A stretch of DNA of 64,000 nt from Periconia sp. R9002 (lineage: Eukaryota; Ascomycota; Dothideomycetes; Pleosporales; Periconiaceae). Location: NCBI GenBank assembly GCA_023627715.1, contig JAMAHW010000026.1, positions 186,001-250,000 of the forward strand. The letters run 5' to 3'. Positions 14,498 to 25,360 of this stretch are shown piece by piece. A program made the translations under genes and the position numbers. Positions within the stretch are counted from its first letter, which is position 1, and every line of letters begins with the position of its first letter. The notes under the pieces are model-generated. The model was given only the letters and a program-made list of their open reading frames with translations. It did no database searches and had not been told where the DNA came from.

Positions 14498-14522
14498 GGG
14501 GGGGGGGGGTATGTATGTATGT
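14498..14522. repeat. Poly-G tract followed by (TATG)n
   Basis: About twelve consecutive G residues run into TATG tetranucleotides. Non-coding, in the gene-poor block left of the wax-synthase-like gene. Confidence 0.75.
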
Positions 14523-14650
14523 GTGGTGGAGTGGTATGATGTTAGATTCACGCCCAACTAAGTGTGATACAACTTACTTGCGTTGCGTGCGTGCGTATGT
14601 ATGTATGTGCAATTGTATTTTGGTTAATGGTATTTGTTTGGTGGTTACAG

Positions 14651-14681
14651 ATATATATATGTATATGTGTGTGTGTGTGTG
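14651..14681. repeat. (TA)n/(TG)n dinucleotide repeat
   Basis: AT dinucleotides pass into TG dinucleotides: a simple alternating purine-pyrimidine tract in non-coding DNA. Confidence 0.8.
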
Positions 14682-15096
14682 CATGTAAGATCAATGTCGA
14701 AGGCGTGCGTCCGCGCACTATTCTTCACACCTTTTTAATTTCTTCCTTTGTGTGAAATTACTAAACGCAAATTGATCCCATGAACGTTGTTGATGTGTGT
14801 ATCGTCTGTGTTGATACTTGTTCGTTTCCTATAGCGTAGAGTGGAAATTTTGATGTTTGAGGGGTGGGATTGAAGAGTTGGTACACAAGGAGGAGGTAGG
14901 ATGTTTTTTAGGGGGTAAGGTTTGCAGGGGAGTGTTATACATACCCTGAACCAATAAAAAATTGTAAACATAAAAAAAGGAAAATATTAGAATGGTATTG
15001 GTGGCGCTTTTGTGTGGGTTGTAGTGGTGGTTATTGTCGGAGCTGGCTTAGTTCAAAGGGATGGGATGAGAATATGTTACGTGGTATATGGTAATA

Positions 15097-15126
15097 GGAG
15101 GAGAGAGGAGAGGAGAGGAGAGGAGA
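15097..15126. repeat. (GGAGA)n pentanucleotide repeat
   Basis: Near-perfect GGAGA/GAGAG units, about 140 bp beyond the stop codon of the wax-synthase-like gene. Confidence 0.8.
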
Positions 15127-15268
15127 TGGCGAGGGCGTGGGGAGCGGGGAAGTAGTATGAAATGTGATGGTTTTCTTATGTCTCATGAAAATTCTACGTA
15201 TATCCAATTCTTCAACTCTCCAATCTCAGAACACCCAGCAGAGATGTTTTTTACAATTACATGATGCC

Positions 15269-17038
15269 TCACAAAGCCAACCCACTCCTGTACCACGCTC
15301 TGGGATCCCTATGCCACCTAATCCCGCTGTCCCCCCAACACCACCACGAATCGCCCGCCACACCCAACCCCAACGGTCCCCTGAAAACCGACACGGGGAT
15401 CGGCTCGAACAACCATATACCGCCCCTCGCAAAATCATCACACAGCAAGCCTGCCGTGAAGTAGAACCACACATGCACATAGACGAACGTGAGTGTGCGA
15501 TTCAACCATCGCGGCAACCCATTCGACGACGGCGAAGAAGAAGAGGGGGAGAAAAGGAAGGGACGTAACACCACAGCCTCAACAAAGCAACCCAAACCCT
15601 GTAACGCGAAGAATAGAAGCGGGCCCCGCAGTGGGTTCGTCGCCCCGTGGCAAGTGTACGACCCCGTGGCGTGCAGTGCGCCAGATAGGCCAAACGCCAT
15701 CACCAACTGCAACGCTTTCGCCGCTGTGGTCTTTTCGTTCGCGTTCTTCCCCATCATCGAGAGGAGCGCACGACTCGGCGCCTCGAACGCGAACCGGAAC
15801 GTCTGGTGCCACCACGCGCTCCACCACCCGCCCAGTCCGCGATCTAACACTGCCGTGTAAGACCCCCACACATCGGGATACATCCACGCCTCGCCCCTCG
15901 CCCCGAGTCTCTTTGGGCCGAGGAGGCCGGCGAAGAACAGGGGCCCAAGGGAGAAAATGGTTTGCAGGGCGTAGATGATGGCAAATTGGGAGATGGTGAG
16001 GCGGAAGGCGCGGAGGAGTGAGGGGTAGGGGGTGAGGAGGGTGGTGTAGGGGAGGTAGGGGGCGGGGAGGGAGTCGACGAGACCCCAAAAGTACGGGTCG
16101 TGAACGATGAAGGTTTTTAGGATGTCGAGGGCGATGTAGCCTGTGAGGAAAGTTTTGAGATTGGAGCTGAGAAGGTCGCGACGTGTGGTGTACGCGCGAA
16201 ATTGGAAGGGGCGAGATTTGAATGTGTGGGGTGGAAGTGCTGATCGTGATGGATTGGGGATGTTGGAATCGGTTTGCGAAGGGGAAGGAGGTGTGTTGCG
16301 GATGAGCTGAAGCTGGATGGGCTTGGGAGGTGGTGGGATAGCGGTTGGGCGCCAGTTCCAGCCCGCGCCCCTGAAATTGCAAAATATGTCGAACACCCAG
16401 TCAACTCGTTCGACGAAGGGGGTTATGGGGTAAGGCTGCCATGCGTATTCGCCGGTTCTGTCGCGGGGGCCGAGGTGGCCTTTCGTATTAGAGGAAATCG
16501 AAGTGGTGCCATTGGATGGGGTTTCTCCAGTGTCGGTGGTGTTGACGGGAGCATTGGTTGTATCCTTCTCTTCTGACGATATGTCCATCGTATTCTCACC
16601 ATCTTTCTCCTCCCATTCAATGTCGACACCTCCTTTCTTTTCCGCCTTCGCTCCACCAAACACCCCCTCCAACCTCTCAATCCTCGTGAAATCCCTCTGC
16701 GCATCATAGCATACCAAAATTGTCAACATCCAAATCGAGCTCCACACACTAATCAACCCCACTCCCAATGCCATGGCCATGTTCTTAGCTCTTACATGAT
16801 TGACCGCGTATACCGAGTACCACAAGTTGACCGCGACTACTAGAAATCGCGCACGGCGCAACCATGGTCGCTTGCGGTGGTCAATGAGGAGGTAGAGAAT
16901 GACGAGGGTTGCACTTAGTGTTCCCCAGGGATAGACCCAGGGTTCGTATTTCCCAGATTTAATGGCGGCCTCGTGAAGAGTGTGGTAATGCTGGACGAGA
17001 TCGTGGTGCGTGTGTGGCCATGTGTTGCGTGGTATCAT
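15269..17038 (-). CDS. Wax-synthase-domain membrane O-acyltransferase (MBOAT-like)
   Basis: Single-exon ORF of 589 aa. Several hydrophobic segments near the N-terminus (about residues 37-110) and again at 280-570 indicate a polytopic membrane protein, probably ER. A conserved FRGAGWNWR element lies near residue 222. A wax-synthase signature around residue 450 (SGALHATGSY, with the His expected to be catalytic) is followed by further membrane spans. Residues about 130-210 form an acidic, Ser/Thr-rich loop. Family members transfer acyl or acetyl groups to alcohols; fungal relatives include acetyltransferases of sesquiterpenoid and meroterpenoid pathways, but no such cluster surrounds this gene, so the substrate is unknown. 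It is divergent from drg1 across 452 bp. Start chosen as the first Met of the frame. Confidence 0.8.
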   Translation of the reverse strand: MIPRNTWPHTHHDLVQHYHTLHEAAIKSGKYEPWVYPWGTLSATLVILYLLIDHRKRPWLRRARFLVVAVNLWYSVYAVNHVRAKNMAMALGVGLISVWSSIWMLTILVCYDAQRDFTRIERLEGVFGGAKAEKKGGVDIEWEEKDGENTMDISSEEKDTTNAPVNTTDTGETPSNGTTSISSNTKGHLGPRDRTGEYAWQPYPITPFVERVDWVFDIFCNFRGAGWNWRPTAIPPPPKPIQLQLIRNTPPSPSQTDSNIPNPSRSALPPHTFKSRPFQFRAYTTRRDLLSSNLKTFLTGYIALDILKTFIVHDPYFWGLVDSLPAPYLPYTTLLTPYPSLLRAFRLTISQFAIIYALQTIFSLGPLFFAGLLGPKRLGARGEAWMYPDVWGSYTAVLDRGLGGWWSAWWHQTFRFAFEAPSRALLSMMGKNANEKTTAAKALQLVMAFGLSGALHATGSYTCHGATNPLRGPLLFFALQGLGCFVEAVVLRPFLFSPSSSSPSSNGLPRWLNRTLTFVYVHVWFYFTAGLLCDDFARGGIWLFEPIPVSVFRGPLGLGVAGDSWWCWGDSGIRWHRDPRAWYRSGLAL

Positions 17039-17490
17039 GTTTCTTTGATCGAGGCGTGTGATGATTTATTCAATAACTGCATGTAGCGCCTTCCTACACG
17101 TCGTCTAACGTCTAAAGATCTATACCCAAGTAGTTGAAAGGACAGGAAATCGTCACAAGAAATGCGAAGAAAAGGGGCGCATGAAATGTTAATGGAGACA
17201 AGACATAAAGTTTATTTACGGAAAAAAAGCAAGCAGAACGTGACCTCTTTTTCGTGCGCGCCCGAACACAGGCGTGTGGCGTCAAAACACAAGGTTAAAG
17301 TGGATTAGGAATGACGAGCAGACTACTGTGAAGGACCCGCACTAGCCTTGTTGAGTGTTAGCGCGATATCTGGCAACGTTCTTTGCCGTGTGGAACCCTT
17401 TCAATCCACCAAGCATCAGCGAGTTCCCGGGCTCGCCTTTATCTTCGAGTTGCATAAAAAAGAGCTAGAAAAGGGGAAAATTTTGCAGCC
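17039..17490. promoter_or_regulatory. Shared divergent promoter, acyltransferase / drg1
   Basis: The 452 bp between the two start codons must carry both promoters and leaders. I see A-rich stretches at 17165-17240 but no clear TATA box or named operator. Confidence 0.5.
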
Positions 17491-19034
17491 ATGGTCAACA
17501 TCACGGAAAAGATTAAGGAGTGAGGTTCCATTTTAGTCTCTTTTTTTCTCGAATTGGGAAAATGGCTAACGCTTTTGCCCCGCCAGGATTGAGGATGAGA
17601 TGCGGAGGACGCAGAGTGAGTTTTTTCAGAGACCATGAACAGCTCCAAAGATTTTGAAATTCTCAGCTGACACTTCACAGAGAATAAGGCCACAGGTATG
17701 ACACCAAACGAGCATGGAACGAACGAATCATAACCGGAAATCACGTGCGCTAATACAGCATTGTGACTTGAAAAGAATACCATCTAGGTCTGCTTAAGGG
17801 GTAAACACCAACACCCATCCTCAAAAACGTGTCTCAAACTAAACCTTCCCAAACAGAAAACTCGCCCGTCTCCGTGCCCAACTCCTTGAACCCGGCCCAG
17901 GCGCAGGAAGCGGCGGCGGCACCGGCTTCGACGTATCCAAATCAGGTGACGCACGCATCGCGCTCGTAGGCTTCCCATCAGTGGGAAAATCAACCTTCCT
18001 GTCCAAAATCACAAAGACGAAATCTGAAGTTGCGGCGTACGCCTTCACGACACTGACGGCGATTCCGGGTGTGCTCGAGTACGGGGGCGCAGAGATTCAG
18101 ATTCTGGATCTACCTGGTATCATCGAGGGGGCCGCCGAGGGGAAGGGAAGAGGACGACAGGTAATTTCGGCGGCCAAGACGAGCGACTTGATCGTCATGG
18201 TGCTGGATGCGACGAAGAAGGCGGAGCAGAGGAGTTTGTTGGAGCAGGAGTTGCACGCGGTGGGGATTCGGCTGAACAAGGATCCGCCGTAAGTGTTTTT
18301 TCTCTTTTTTCCATCACAGTTATCATGTTCTTTGATTCCTATTGATAAAGCCGTGGTGGGGATTGAACGATTTGTTAACGTTTTTACTCAAAAAGCAACA
18401 TCTACCTCAAACCCAAAAAAGCCGGCGGCATGAAAATCACCTTTCAAACGCCCCCCAAACAACTCGACGAGAAAATGCTCTACAACATCCTCCGCGACTA
18501 CAAGATGCTAAACTGCGAGGTCCTCGTCCGCGATGTAAGTCCCCCTCCTTGTCTCCCCCAAATCTTCCCTAACCAACCAACTCATCCTCCAAACAGGAAA
18601 ACGCCACCGTCGACGACTTCATAGACACCATCATGGCCGCGCACCGAAAATACATCAAATGCCTCTACGTCTACAACAAGATCGACTCCATTTCCCTCCC
18701 GCACCTCAACGACCTCGCGCGCGAGCCGCAGACGTGCGTCATGTCGTGCGAGCTCGACCTCGGCGTGCAAGACGTCGTCGAGCGCTGCTGGGAGGAACTG
18801 CGACTGATCCGCGTGTACACCAAGCGGAAAGGCGTGGATCCGGATTTCAGCGAGGCGTTGATTGTGCGGAGCGGGAGCACGATTGAGGATGTGTGTGATC
18901 AGGTGCATAGGACGTTGAAGGAGACGTTCAAGTATGCGCTGGTTTGGGGCGCGAGTGCGAGGCATGTGCCTCAAAGGGTGGGGTTGGGGCATGTGGTTGC
19001 GGATGAGGATGTGGTTAGTATTGTTGCGAAGTAG
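17491..19034 (+). CDS. drg1: Developmentally regulated GTP-binding protein, Drg1/Rbg1
   Basis: Cytoplasmic translation-associated GTPase of 368 aa, close to the usual 367 of DRG1. Seven exons: 17491-17519, 17587-17615, 17681-17695, 17776-17800, 17857-18288, 18396-18534, 18597-19034; phases fit throughout. An N-terminal helix with EKIKEIEDEM and the TQKNKAT block leads to the G domain: P-loop GFPSVGKST at 71-79, DLPGIIEGA from 117 and NKID at 250-253. The C-terminal TGS domain covers about 290-366. In yeast Rbg1 pairs with Tma46/DFRP1 and helps resolve stalled ribosomes; this is family knowledge. The four opening exons are tiny, one only 15 nt. Its 3' end converges on erg3, 806 bp away. Confidence 0.95.
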
Positions 19035-19840
19035 GGGGTGGATGGAGAACTAGAAGGGAGAATGATGTGACGGATATTACATACACATAAGTGGCTATCC
19101 ATGTGTGAAGCATCCACCCCTTCCTATCTTTCTTTCTTTCCCGTCGTAAACTCGTCATGCTCGAGTAGCGAGAGAAAAAAAATCGAACGTACGTACGCGT
19201 GCAGGTAGTTAGGTACCTACACAAGTACGTATGTCAAACACCAAAACGGATACACACATAAATCAATCACCATCATCGACCATTGTGCTTTACTTTGTAG
19301 GCTGGCTGGCTGATTCAGCCACATCATTTTAGAAAGTAATCCTGAGACAAGAAAAGAGAATTTGATTTTTCCCATTCAAGATTCGTTTTGGGTTGAGAAC
19401 AATATATATACAAGGGGTGATGGAGAAAGAATGCGCTCGAATGCGAGACAAACGGTTTGAGAATGGTTTAACCCCCCCCCGCCCCTTCATACTCAACCTT
19501 CCCTTCCATCAACTCCTTTCTCATTAGCTATTAAGCAAGTAATACCTTTCCGTATTGTAAAAAGAAGCCTCCAAAAGAAAAGAATACGTTCTTATCCCTT
19601 CTCTTTCAAGGAGATTAAGTTCCTATTCTCTTCCAGGTCGGCAGGTCGTGAGAAAAAGTCCCTAGATGATGGATCCCCCAACGCTGCGAAATAAAGACAG
19701 CCGAGAGGGGAGTTGAAAAGTTGGAGTAATAAAACAAAAAAAAAACGTGCGCAATCATATCCTGTTCCTTCCATTCGAACCGTTCGTTCATTACTTATGC
19801 CCGCCACTCACTCATCACTCCATCTTGCTCTAAGCAAAAC
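19035..19840. other. Convergent 3' intergenic region, drg1 / erg3
   Basis: 806 bp between two stop codons, AT-rich with homopolymers (poly-C about 19472-19482, poly-A about 19736-19744) and a GTTAGGTACCTAC word at 19208-19220. It presumably holds both 3' UTRs; no gene seen. Confidence 0.6.
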
Positions 19841-20946
19841 TCAACGAGCCTTCTTCGTCTCAGATTTATACTCCCTCTCATTCGTCCCCTCAACCTCCTC
19901 CACAATCTTATCCGCATCTTGCGCCTGCTTATTCCACGTCGTTGACAAGTTCTTCAGCTCCTTCCTGAACAGTTCATCATTGGGCTTCCTGTAGCTCCCA
20001 CCCAGGCGATCCCACAGCGTCGTGAATTGTCCATAGTTATGGTTGAAGTACAAGTGGTGCATGGTGTGGCACGCGGCGCCGTTGATGACGGGGTTCTCGG
20101 CGTAGTACTCACCGTCGTGGATCATGACGGTCCAAATGTTGATGAACATGAAAAGCGCGACGTATGCGAATTTCTGCAGCGGGAGGATGAACGGGAAGAG
20201 GTGGTAGGGCAGGCCCTGCGCGTAGCCGTCGAGAGGATGGAATGCGTGAGAGGCATAGGGAGTCGGCATGATCCACTTGTGATGCGGCTTGTGGAGGTGC
20301 TTGTAGATGCGTGGGTGGTGGAGTCCGCGGTGGATCCAGTAGATGCAGAAGTCGGTAAAGAGGAAGAACAAGGGGAACTGCGCAATGTTGTACCACCACC
20401 CAGGGCCCTGGTCGACGGTGTCGTAGATTTTGGAGTAACCGTGGACTTCGACGAGGAACCAGGGCGCGGTCAGGATTGCCATGAAGGGGAAGGCGATGTT
20501 GGCCTGTCGCATCTCGAGCCGGATTTGGTTTTTTAGGTAGCGCGGGTGGTTGAAAGTTGATTTATCGAAGACGAAGACGTAAGAGAGGGTGGCGACAACG
20601 TAGTAGATGAAGACACCGAAGAGCCTGGAGAGAATGTGTCAGTCGCAACACGACCATTGGAGTAGAATAGAGCAACGTACCATGTTATGAGGAAGAGAGA
20701 GAGGAATTGTCGGCGAATGTCATCGCGCGGCCATTGGCTCATGTATGCGGACTTGCCCGGAGTAAAGCTCAGATATTCACTGGCGGGTTTGTATTGCCAT
20801 GTGGAGGTATAGGGAGCGGCGGTGGGAACCTCCCTCAAGCTCGAATGGGTGCCATTGGGTGTGAGAACTGACGGGGTTGCTGGAAGCAAAGTGGCATATA
20901 GGGAATCAAACAAATAAGTATCGAAGCCTTCGAGGACAACGTCCAT
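19841..20946 (-). CDS. erg3: Sterol C5-desaturase Erg3
   Basis: ER membrane di-iron enzyme that introduces the C5-C6 double bond of episterol in ergosterol synthesis. 349 aa from two exons (20946-20681 and 20624-19841, one 56-nt intron splitting a Trp codon). The fatty-acid-hydroxylase-type His boxes are all present: HRGLHH near 187, HKPHHK near 200 and HTMHH near 274, between hydrophobic segments. Length and motif spacing fit fungal Erg3. Loss of this enzyme is a known cause of azole tolerance in yeasts; nothing here suggests damage. The C-terminus is Lys/Glu-rich and ends TKKAR, possibly an ER-retention type tail. Upstream sequence carries a CCAAT-plus-SRE-like element. Confidence 0.95.
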
Positions 20947-21245
20947 ATTGGCGGCGGCTAAGGACGACGGAGCCCCTCAAACTTTTGGATGCAGGCTTCT
21001 CGATGCGAATGAGGAAGAACGTCTTCGGGCTAGAACGACGACGTGGACGGTATAACGCAGAAACCAAAGACACCAGGGTGATGCAGAGAAACAATTGAAG
21101 CGTAAAAGAAGCAAAAAACAATAAAGGAGCGTGGCGGCCGGGATGATTTAACGTTGAAATTGGGAGGTGTATGGCATCCAGGTACGGGGCTTGGCACGCT
21201 AGCCGTTAAATCCGATGTTAAAACCATGTGCCTATCTCGGTGGAG

Positions 21246-21258
21246 CCAATCACGTCGG
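21246..21258. promoter_or_regulatory. Composite CCAAT / SRE-like site upstream of erg3
   Basis: CCAATCACGTCGG, 300 bp upstream of the erg3 ATG. It joins a CCAAT box to an ATCACG core like the SREBP (SrbA) site known from Aspergillus cyp51A promoters. An E-box CACGTG lies further out at about 21417-21422. Binding is inferred only. Confidence 0.4.
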
Positions 21259-22751
21259 GCTGTGAGGCCCACCGGGCCGGGAGGTCCAACGTCCGATCTG
21301 ATAAAATCGACTCACTCTGGTTCCTGGTGGTCGTCTTGATCACGCGTGGCCGGCCTGTCCATGGCCTCATCAGCCGCAGCCCAATCGACGCTAGAGCTGG
21401 CGACATCACATCACATCACGTGGAGCGATACCGACTTCTTTATGTACCATCTGCTTTAGTCACCGGAAATAAGAGTGGCGGTTCCTGGCTGTGTTGCTAA
21501 TTTCCTGGAATCCATTGTTTACTTCAAAGCACATTTCTTTTGGTGATGAAATCATACATGTAGAGGTACGTTGGCCTAAGGTGTGCGTTGCACCCAAATT
21601 AATGCCACCTTCATCTATCCAGCATAGAATGTACATATCCATCAATGCTTACGCCATCATTGATCAAAAACTTTTTGCCACGAAGGATCCTAGCATTGCT
21701 TACTACGTAGGTATCCGGCACGTTTTATCAAGAATTTGCCCACTGTGATGACATGAAGCATGCCCATAAATGTCTTCCTGATATTTACTTAGAAGGAGCA
21801 CTACGAGGAAGCCTAGGCATGCCATCTAAATACGGCAACCACGATCGGCCATGAACAGCCAGCACAGCGCATTTCCCCCCTAACTCTACGCCCAAGCCTC
21901 TGCGCTCTCTTAAAACCAGGCCTCTGCCTTTTCGGTGCAATGGTATGTGGCCCAGGTTCATCACCGTTCCTTTTGCTGATTGTCTTCCATTCTGAACTAA
22001 CATCTGATATCAATATCAATGATATCTCATGTTAGACCTACAATTATCGCAGATACTAAAAGCGCGCTACCAACTCTCTTGCTCGACCCTGCTTCTGTGA
22101 AGCGGCCTAGGCTTGCATTACTACCCTAGCAAAAGAACAACCCAAGCGCGCCATTCGTACCTCAGAACAACACCCAGGCTAGTATTACTGTATCCCCACC
22201 ACCCCTACCTCCAGCAAGAACCATCCCTGTCGAGGCAGTTAGTAGCTTAGAGACGGAAGATCGCCTTGGGGCCGAGTTCGATGCGAACGCAGAGATCGCA
22301 GATCGATCATTACTACACCCAGCCCTCCTCGCCATCTTCGTCCCCGATGCAGGCCATAGCAATGACAGGGACCCCGTCAATATTAGGAGATGAACACGTA
22401 TGTCTCTGGACAACATACCACCACCGAGCCTCCACCCGATATCGCCAGCCGCGGCCCAGGTCGACGGGCACAACGGCTTCGGATTTCTTGCCGCGCACAT
22501 GGCCATGACCGGTTCATACATCTCTCCTGTACCATTAACCATTGCGCTATTTAAAACCTCTCAGTTTCATACAGAAACCTTGAGCACGTATCGCTATCTC
22601 ATCAAGGAAATGGTCGCACGGGGTGTGGGATATATATGTACTTACCATGCTGGCGAAGGCAGAGTCGAAGGAACCATCACTTCATCCTCTAATGTCTCGA
22701 CCCCCCGTTGAGCATTTGATTCAATGCATGCCGCATCAGCGCGACGCCCCC

Positions 22752-23201
22752 TTAGCGAGGAGAAGAGTTAAACAATGCAACGAAGTTCACCAGCCGAGTC
22801 CAAGTTCCTGTTCGTATTGATAACCATACCCGGGAAACGATATCTAACAGCTTCCACCATCGCGAAGGAAGATGAGGGATGTAACGAAAAGCACGTGTGT
22901 TGAATCCAGCCCCAACAAACCTGTACAAGTGCTCCTTTCGACAGATGTTTAATTTGTCCATCATGAGCACTTGAGTTTGCCAATCTTTTCTTAGCAGTCT
23001 TCGTTCTAGAGGGTCGGTTGGATCGTGAGGGTTAAAATCGGCCGCATATATGTAGGCAATGCCAGCATAAAGTCGCCGAACTCCGGCTCCGTCCTCCTGC
23101 TTTGCTTTGCGATTTCGAATGGAGGATTCTTCGTAAAAGGAATTTCGGATGAATATGCGCAGAACGAGGTTGATGGGTACTTGAAAGTTCAAAAGACACA
23201 A
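22752..23201 (-). pseudogene. Possible decayed methyltransferase-like fragment
   Basis: An open frame of about 149 codons without a convincing start or end. Its middle part reads like real protein, with FVGAGFNTRAFRY resembling the SAM-binding GAGxDTRAxR motif of leucine-carboxyl-methyltransferase-type enzymes. Downstream of it another frame seems to carry on, as after a frameshift. It could equally be chance; no complete domain is present. Confidence 0.25.
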
Positions 23202-25360
23202 GCATAAATGGCGAGCAGTGCAACGTGGTTTGGTACTCGTTAATTTGTACTCTCGGAGTTAGGCGGGGCGGGGTTGATCGTTTCGGCTTCTGGGTGTTGG
23301 GAGTAGATGCTTGATGAGGTATGACGAAGGGACAAGAACAATACAATTTTCTGGAAAGAATTATGGCTCTGCTGTAAGTTGAAACGTGGTGCTTGAAGGA
23401 TGTGGGGAAAATGCGTGCGAGTTGGGTATGAAGAGGGTTAGGAAGGAGATTTTGCATTGTATATGTACGATGTGAGCCAATACTCTGTGATGATCAATTC
23501 AAATTTCATTTCATACGATGCGAGCGTCATGACACACATATCTCTATATATTTTACAGCTAGATAATTGGAGTTAAATGATCAAGACTATGAAGCAGGAG
23601 CAGCGAAATGTGAGGACGAGAGAAAGGCAGAAAGGCGTGAGTGGTGACTCTCGGGAAGGGACGCATGACAAGGACGAAGCTAGCTTTTTTACGATAAGGA
23701 AAAAGAAAAAAGCCGACTGCGACAAACTGAAGGATGGGTGGGCGGAAGTATAGTATAAAGGTAGGATACATGAATGTAAAGCAAGTGAGAGACGGGTGAT
23801 GGGTGCACAGCATATGTATGTACCAGGGATAGGTAGAAGCATGCATGGATTACATCAGATATAGCTAAGGCGCAGGCGTGGTGTTGGCTTTTCCAAGTTG
23901 CAGGCCAGGCAGCAGCCGGGGCCGCCAGGCAGGGATTGAAGCGAAAACGGGACACAAGGGCCAGGGGATACTTCCCTGCTCTCCCAAGTTCCAACCACCC
24001 ATGTCGGGCGCACCACGCAACCACGAATACCAGCCCATCACCCACTCCATCACACGGGACATTGATATGCCATGGTTCGCTACCGACGTCGTGCAGTTTG
24101 ACGAGGTGCTGTGCCGCAATCACTTTACCCGCTCGCCGTCTGTTGGAGGCCTCACATTCCAGTCCGCCAGGCAGCTGATCAAGGAGCATCTCAAAGTGCT
24201 GTGTCTACATCGTCACCTCGGCCCATTACGGATCCATGGCCCACGGTACAAAGCAGCCCATCTTGGGACTCTCTTTGACTGACTCTGGAGACATGGTCGT
24301 CATACATGAGTGCTGCGTTGTGTGCCCGAGCAATGGCGTCCCCTGTTCCACAGCGCCGTCACTCGATTTGATAGCCTTGGTGCTATCAGGTGGGAGGTAG
24401 TACGAGAAGTCCTCCCCAACCGGTGAGACGTAGTGCCGCCACCACCTGCGTGTCATGGATATACCTATCAATCATACACTTGTCCCTCACCGACGGTGTT
24501 GAGCCCCAGATGGGTAGGTAGTTGGTAGCGGGCAGGCAGGCAATTCCCGGCCCCCGCATGTCTTATCCCCACCGAGCACACATGTACATAGCTGGTCCAT
24601 GTACTGCGCGCCAAGTCGGCTCACGAGCAAGTGCAGCGTCAACGGGTCGGTCGGGCGATGGATGGTGATGAGGGTGCTGGACTGGAGGCATCAATGCAAT
24701 GCAGGCTTTTGATGCAAATGCAATGCTAGCCAGTAGGTACTAGCGCCATCTGGAAGGAGCGGAGAAATAGATCACGTATTGGAAATAGGCGATAACTTGT
24801 GGGCTTGTTATGTGAATGCAGAGGGAGGTCATATCTCCATCCATCAATGTACCTACTATAGGTAATTGCCATGCGTCGGCTGTGAATTGTTTTGGTTGCG
24901 TGATGGATGCTGATAGTGGCTAGTACCCAGATGCATGTACTATGTAAGTCGGGGGAGGGATTTGGTATCACTAGCGCCGCACGGACACCATAACCACCTA
25001 ACACTAGTCAACTGTTCTTTTGCCGTTCTCTCTGCCTTCTGCTCCGCCCAACTGACTTCAACCTCTGAGCTTGCTTCGACGTCGCCTCCTCATCCTCCTT
25101 GCGACCATCAAGGGCCTCGTCGCACCCCATTCCCCCGATCCCTTTGACCTGACATCCATCTCCATCTATTGCATCCATTCATACCCAAGCCCGCTTCATA
25201 CGATCGGAACTACTTTCCACCGCTGTTGTTGTGCCAGCACGGAGCAGCAGTGCGTGCGACCTCAGCCTCGTGCGCTAAGCCAGACCTCGTCCACCTCAGC
25301 GCGAACATCTCACCACATCACAATCCATCCTCTGCCCCTCTCGTTCCTGCCACCGCGACC

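Larger units (their letters stand above)
6192..15268. other. About 9 kb without a supported gene
   Basis: Lies between azf1 (reading away) and the wax-synthase-like gene (3' end facing it). On the minus strand 6200-6800 is CT-rich like a long azf1 leader. The plus strand is CT-rich at about 8620-9250, the composition of a fungal promoter or leader, but the following ORF (9292-9609, 105 codons) resembles nothing known to me. 10-12.6 kb is mixed-composition DNA with no domain. 12.8-15.1 kb is dense in microsatellites and CT/GA-skewed strings. Longer open frames (such as 7741-8628) look like chance frames. Confidence 0.6.
20947..25360. other. 4.4-kb intergenic region with possible gene relics
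   Basis: Contains the erg3 promoter on the left (about 20950-21450) and the CT-rich tup1 leader on the right (about 25000-25360). Between them I see no intact gene. Short protein-like stretches occur at 22170-22711 (+) and 22752-23201 (-), and 23560-23850 is repeat-rich. Confidence 0.55.

Noticed and set aside
15579..16382. 267-codon open frame on minus, rich in Pro/His/Arg
   Set aside because: Out-of-frame shadow of the wax-synthase-like gene, whose own frame has clear family motifs.
18582..18992. 136-codon antisense frame in drg1
   Set aside because: Mirror frame of the TGS/G-domain exon with strong third-position GC; no independent support.
23878..24282. 134-codon plus frame near 24 kb
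   Set aside because: No domain, no leader-like context and stops in all frames on both sides; composition not protein-like.
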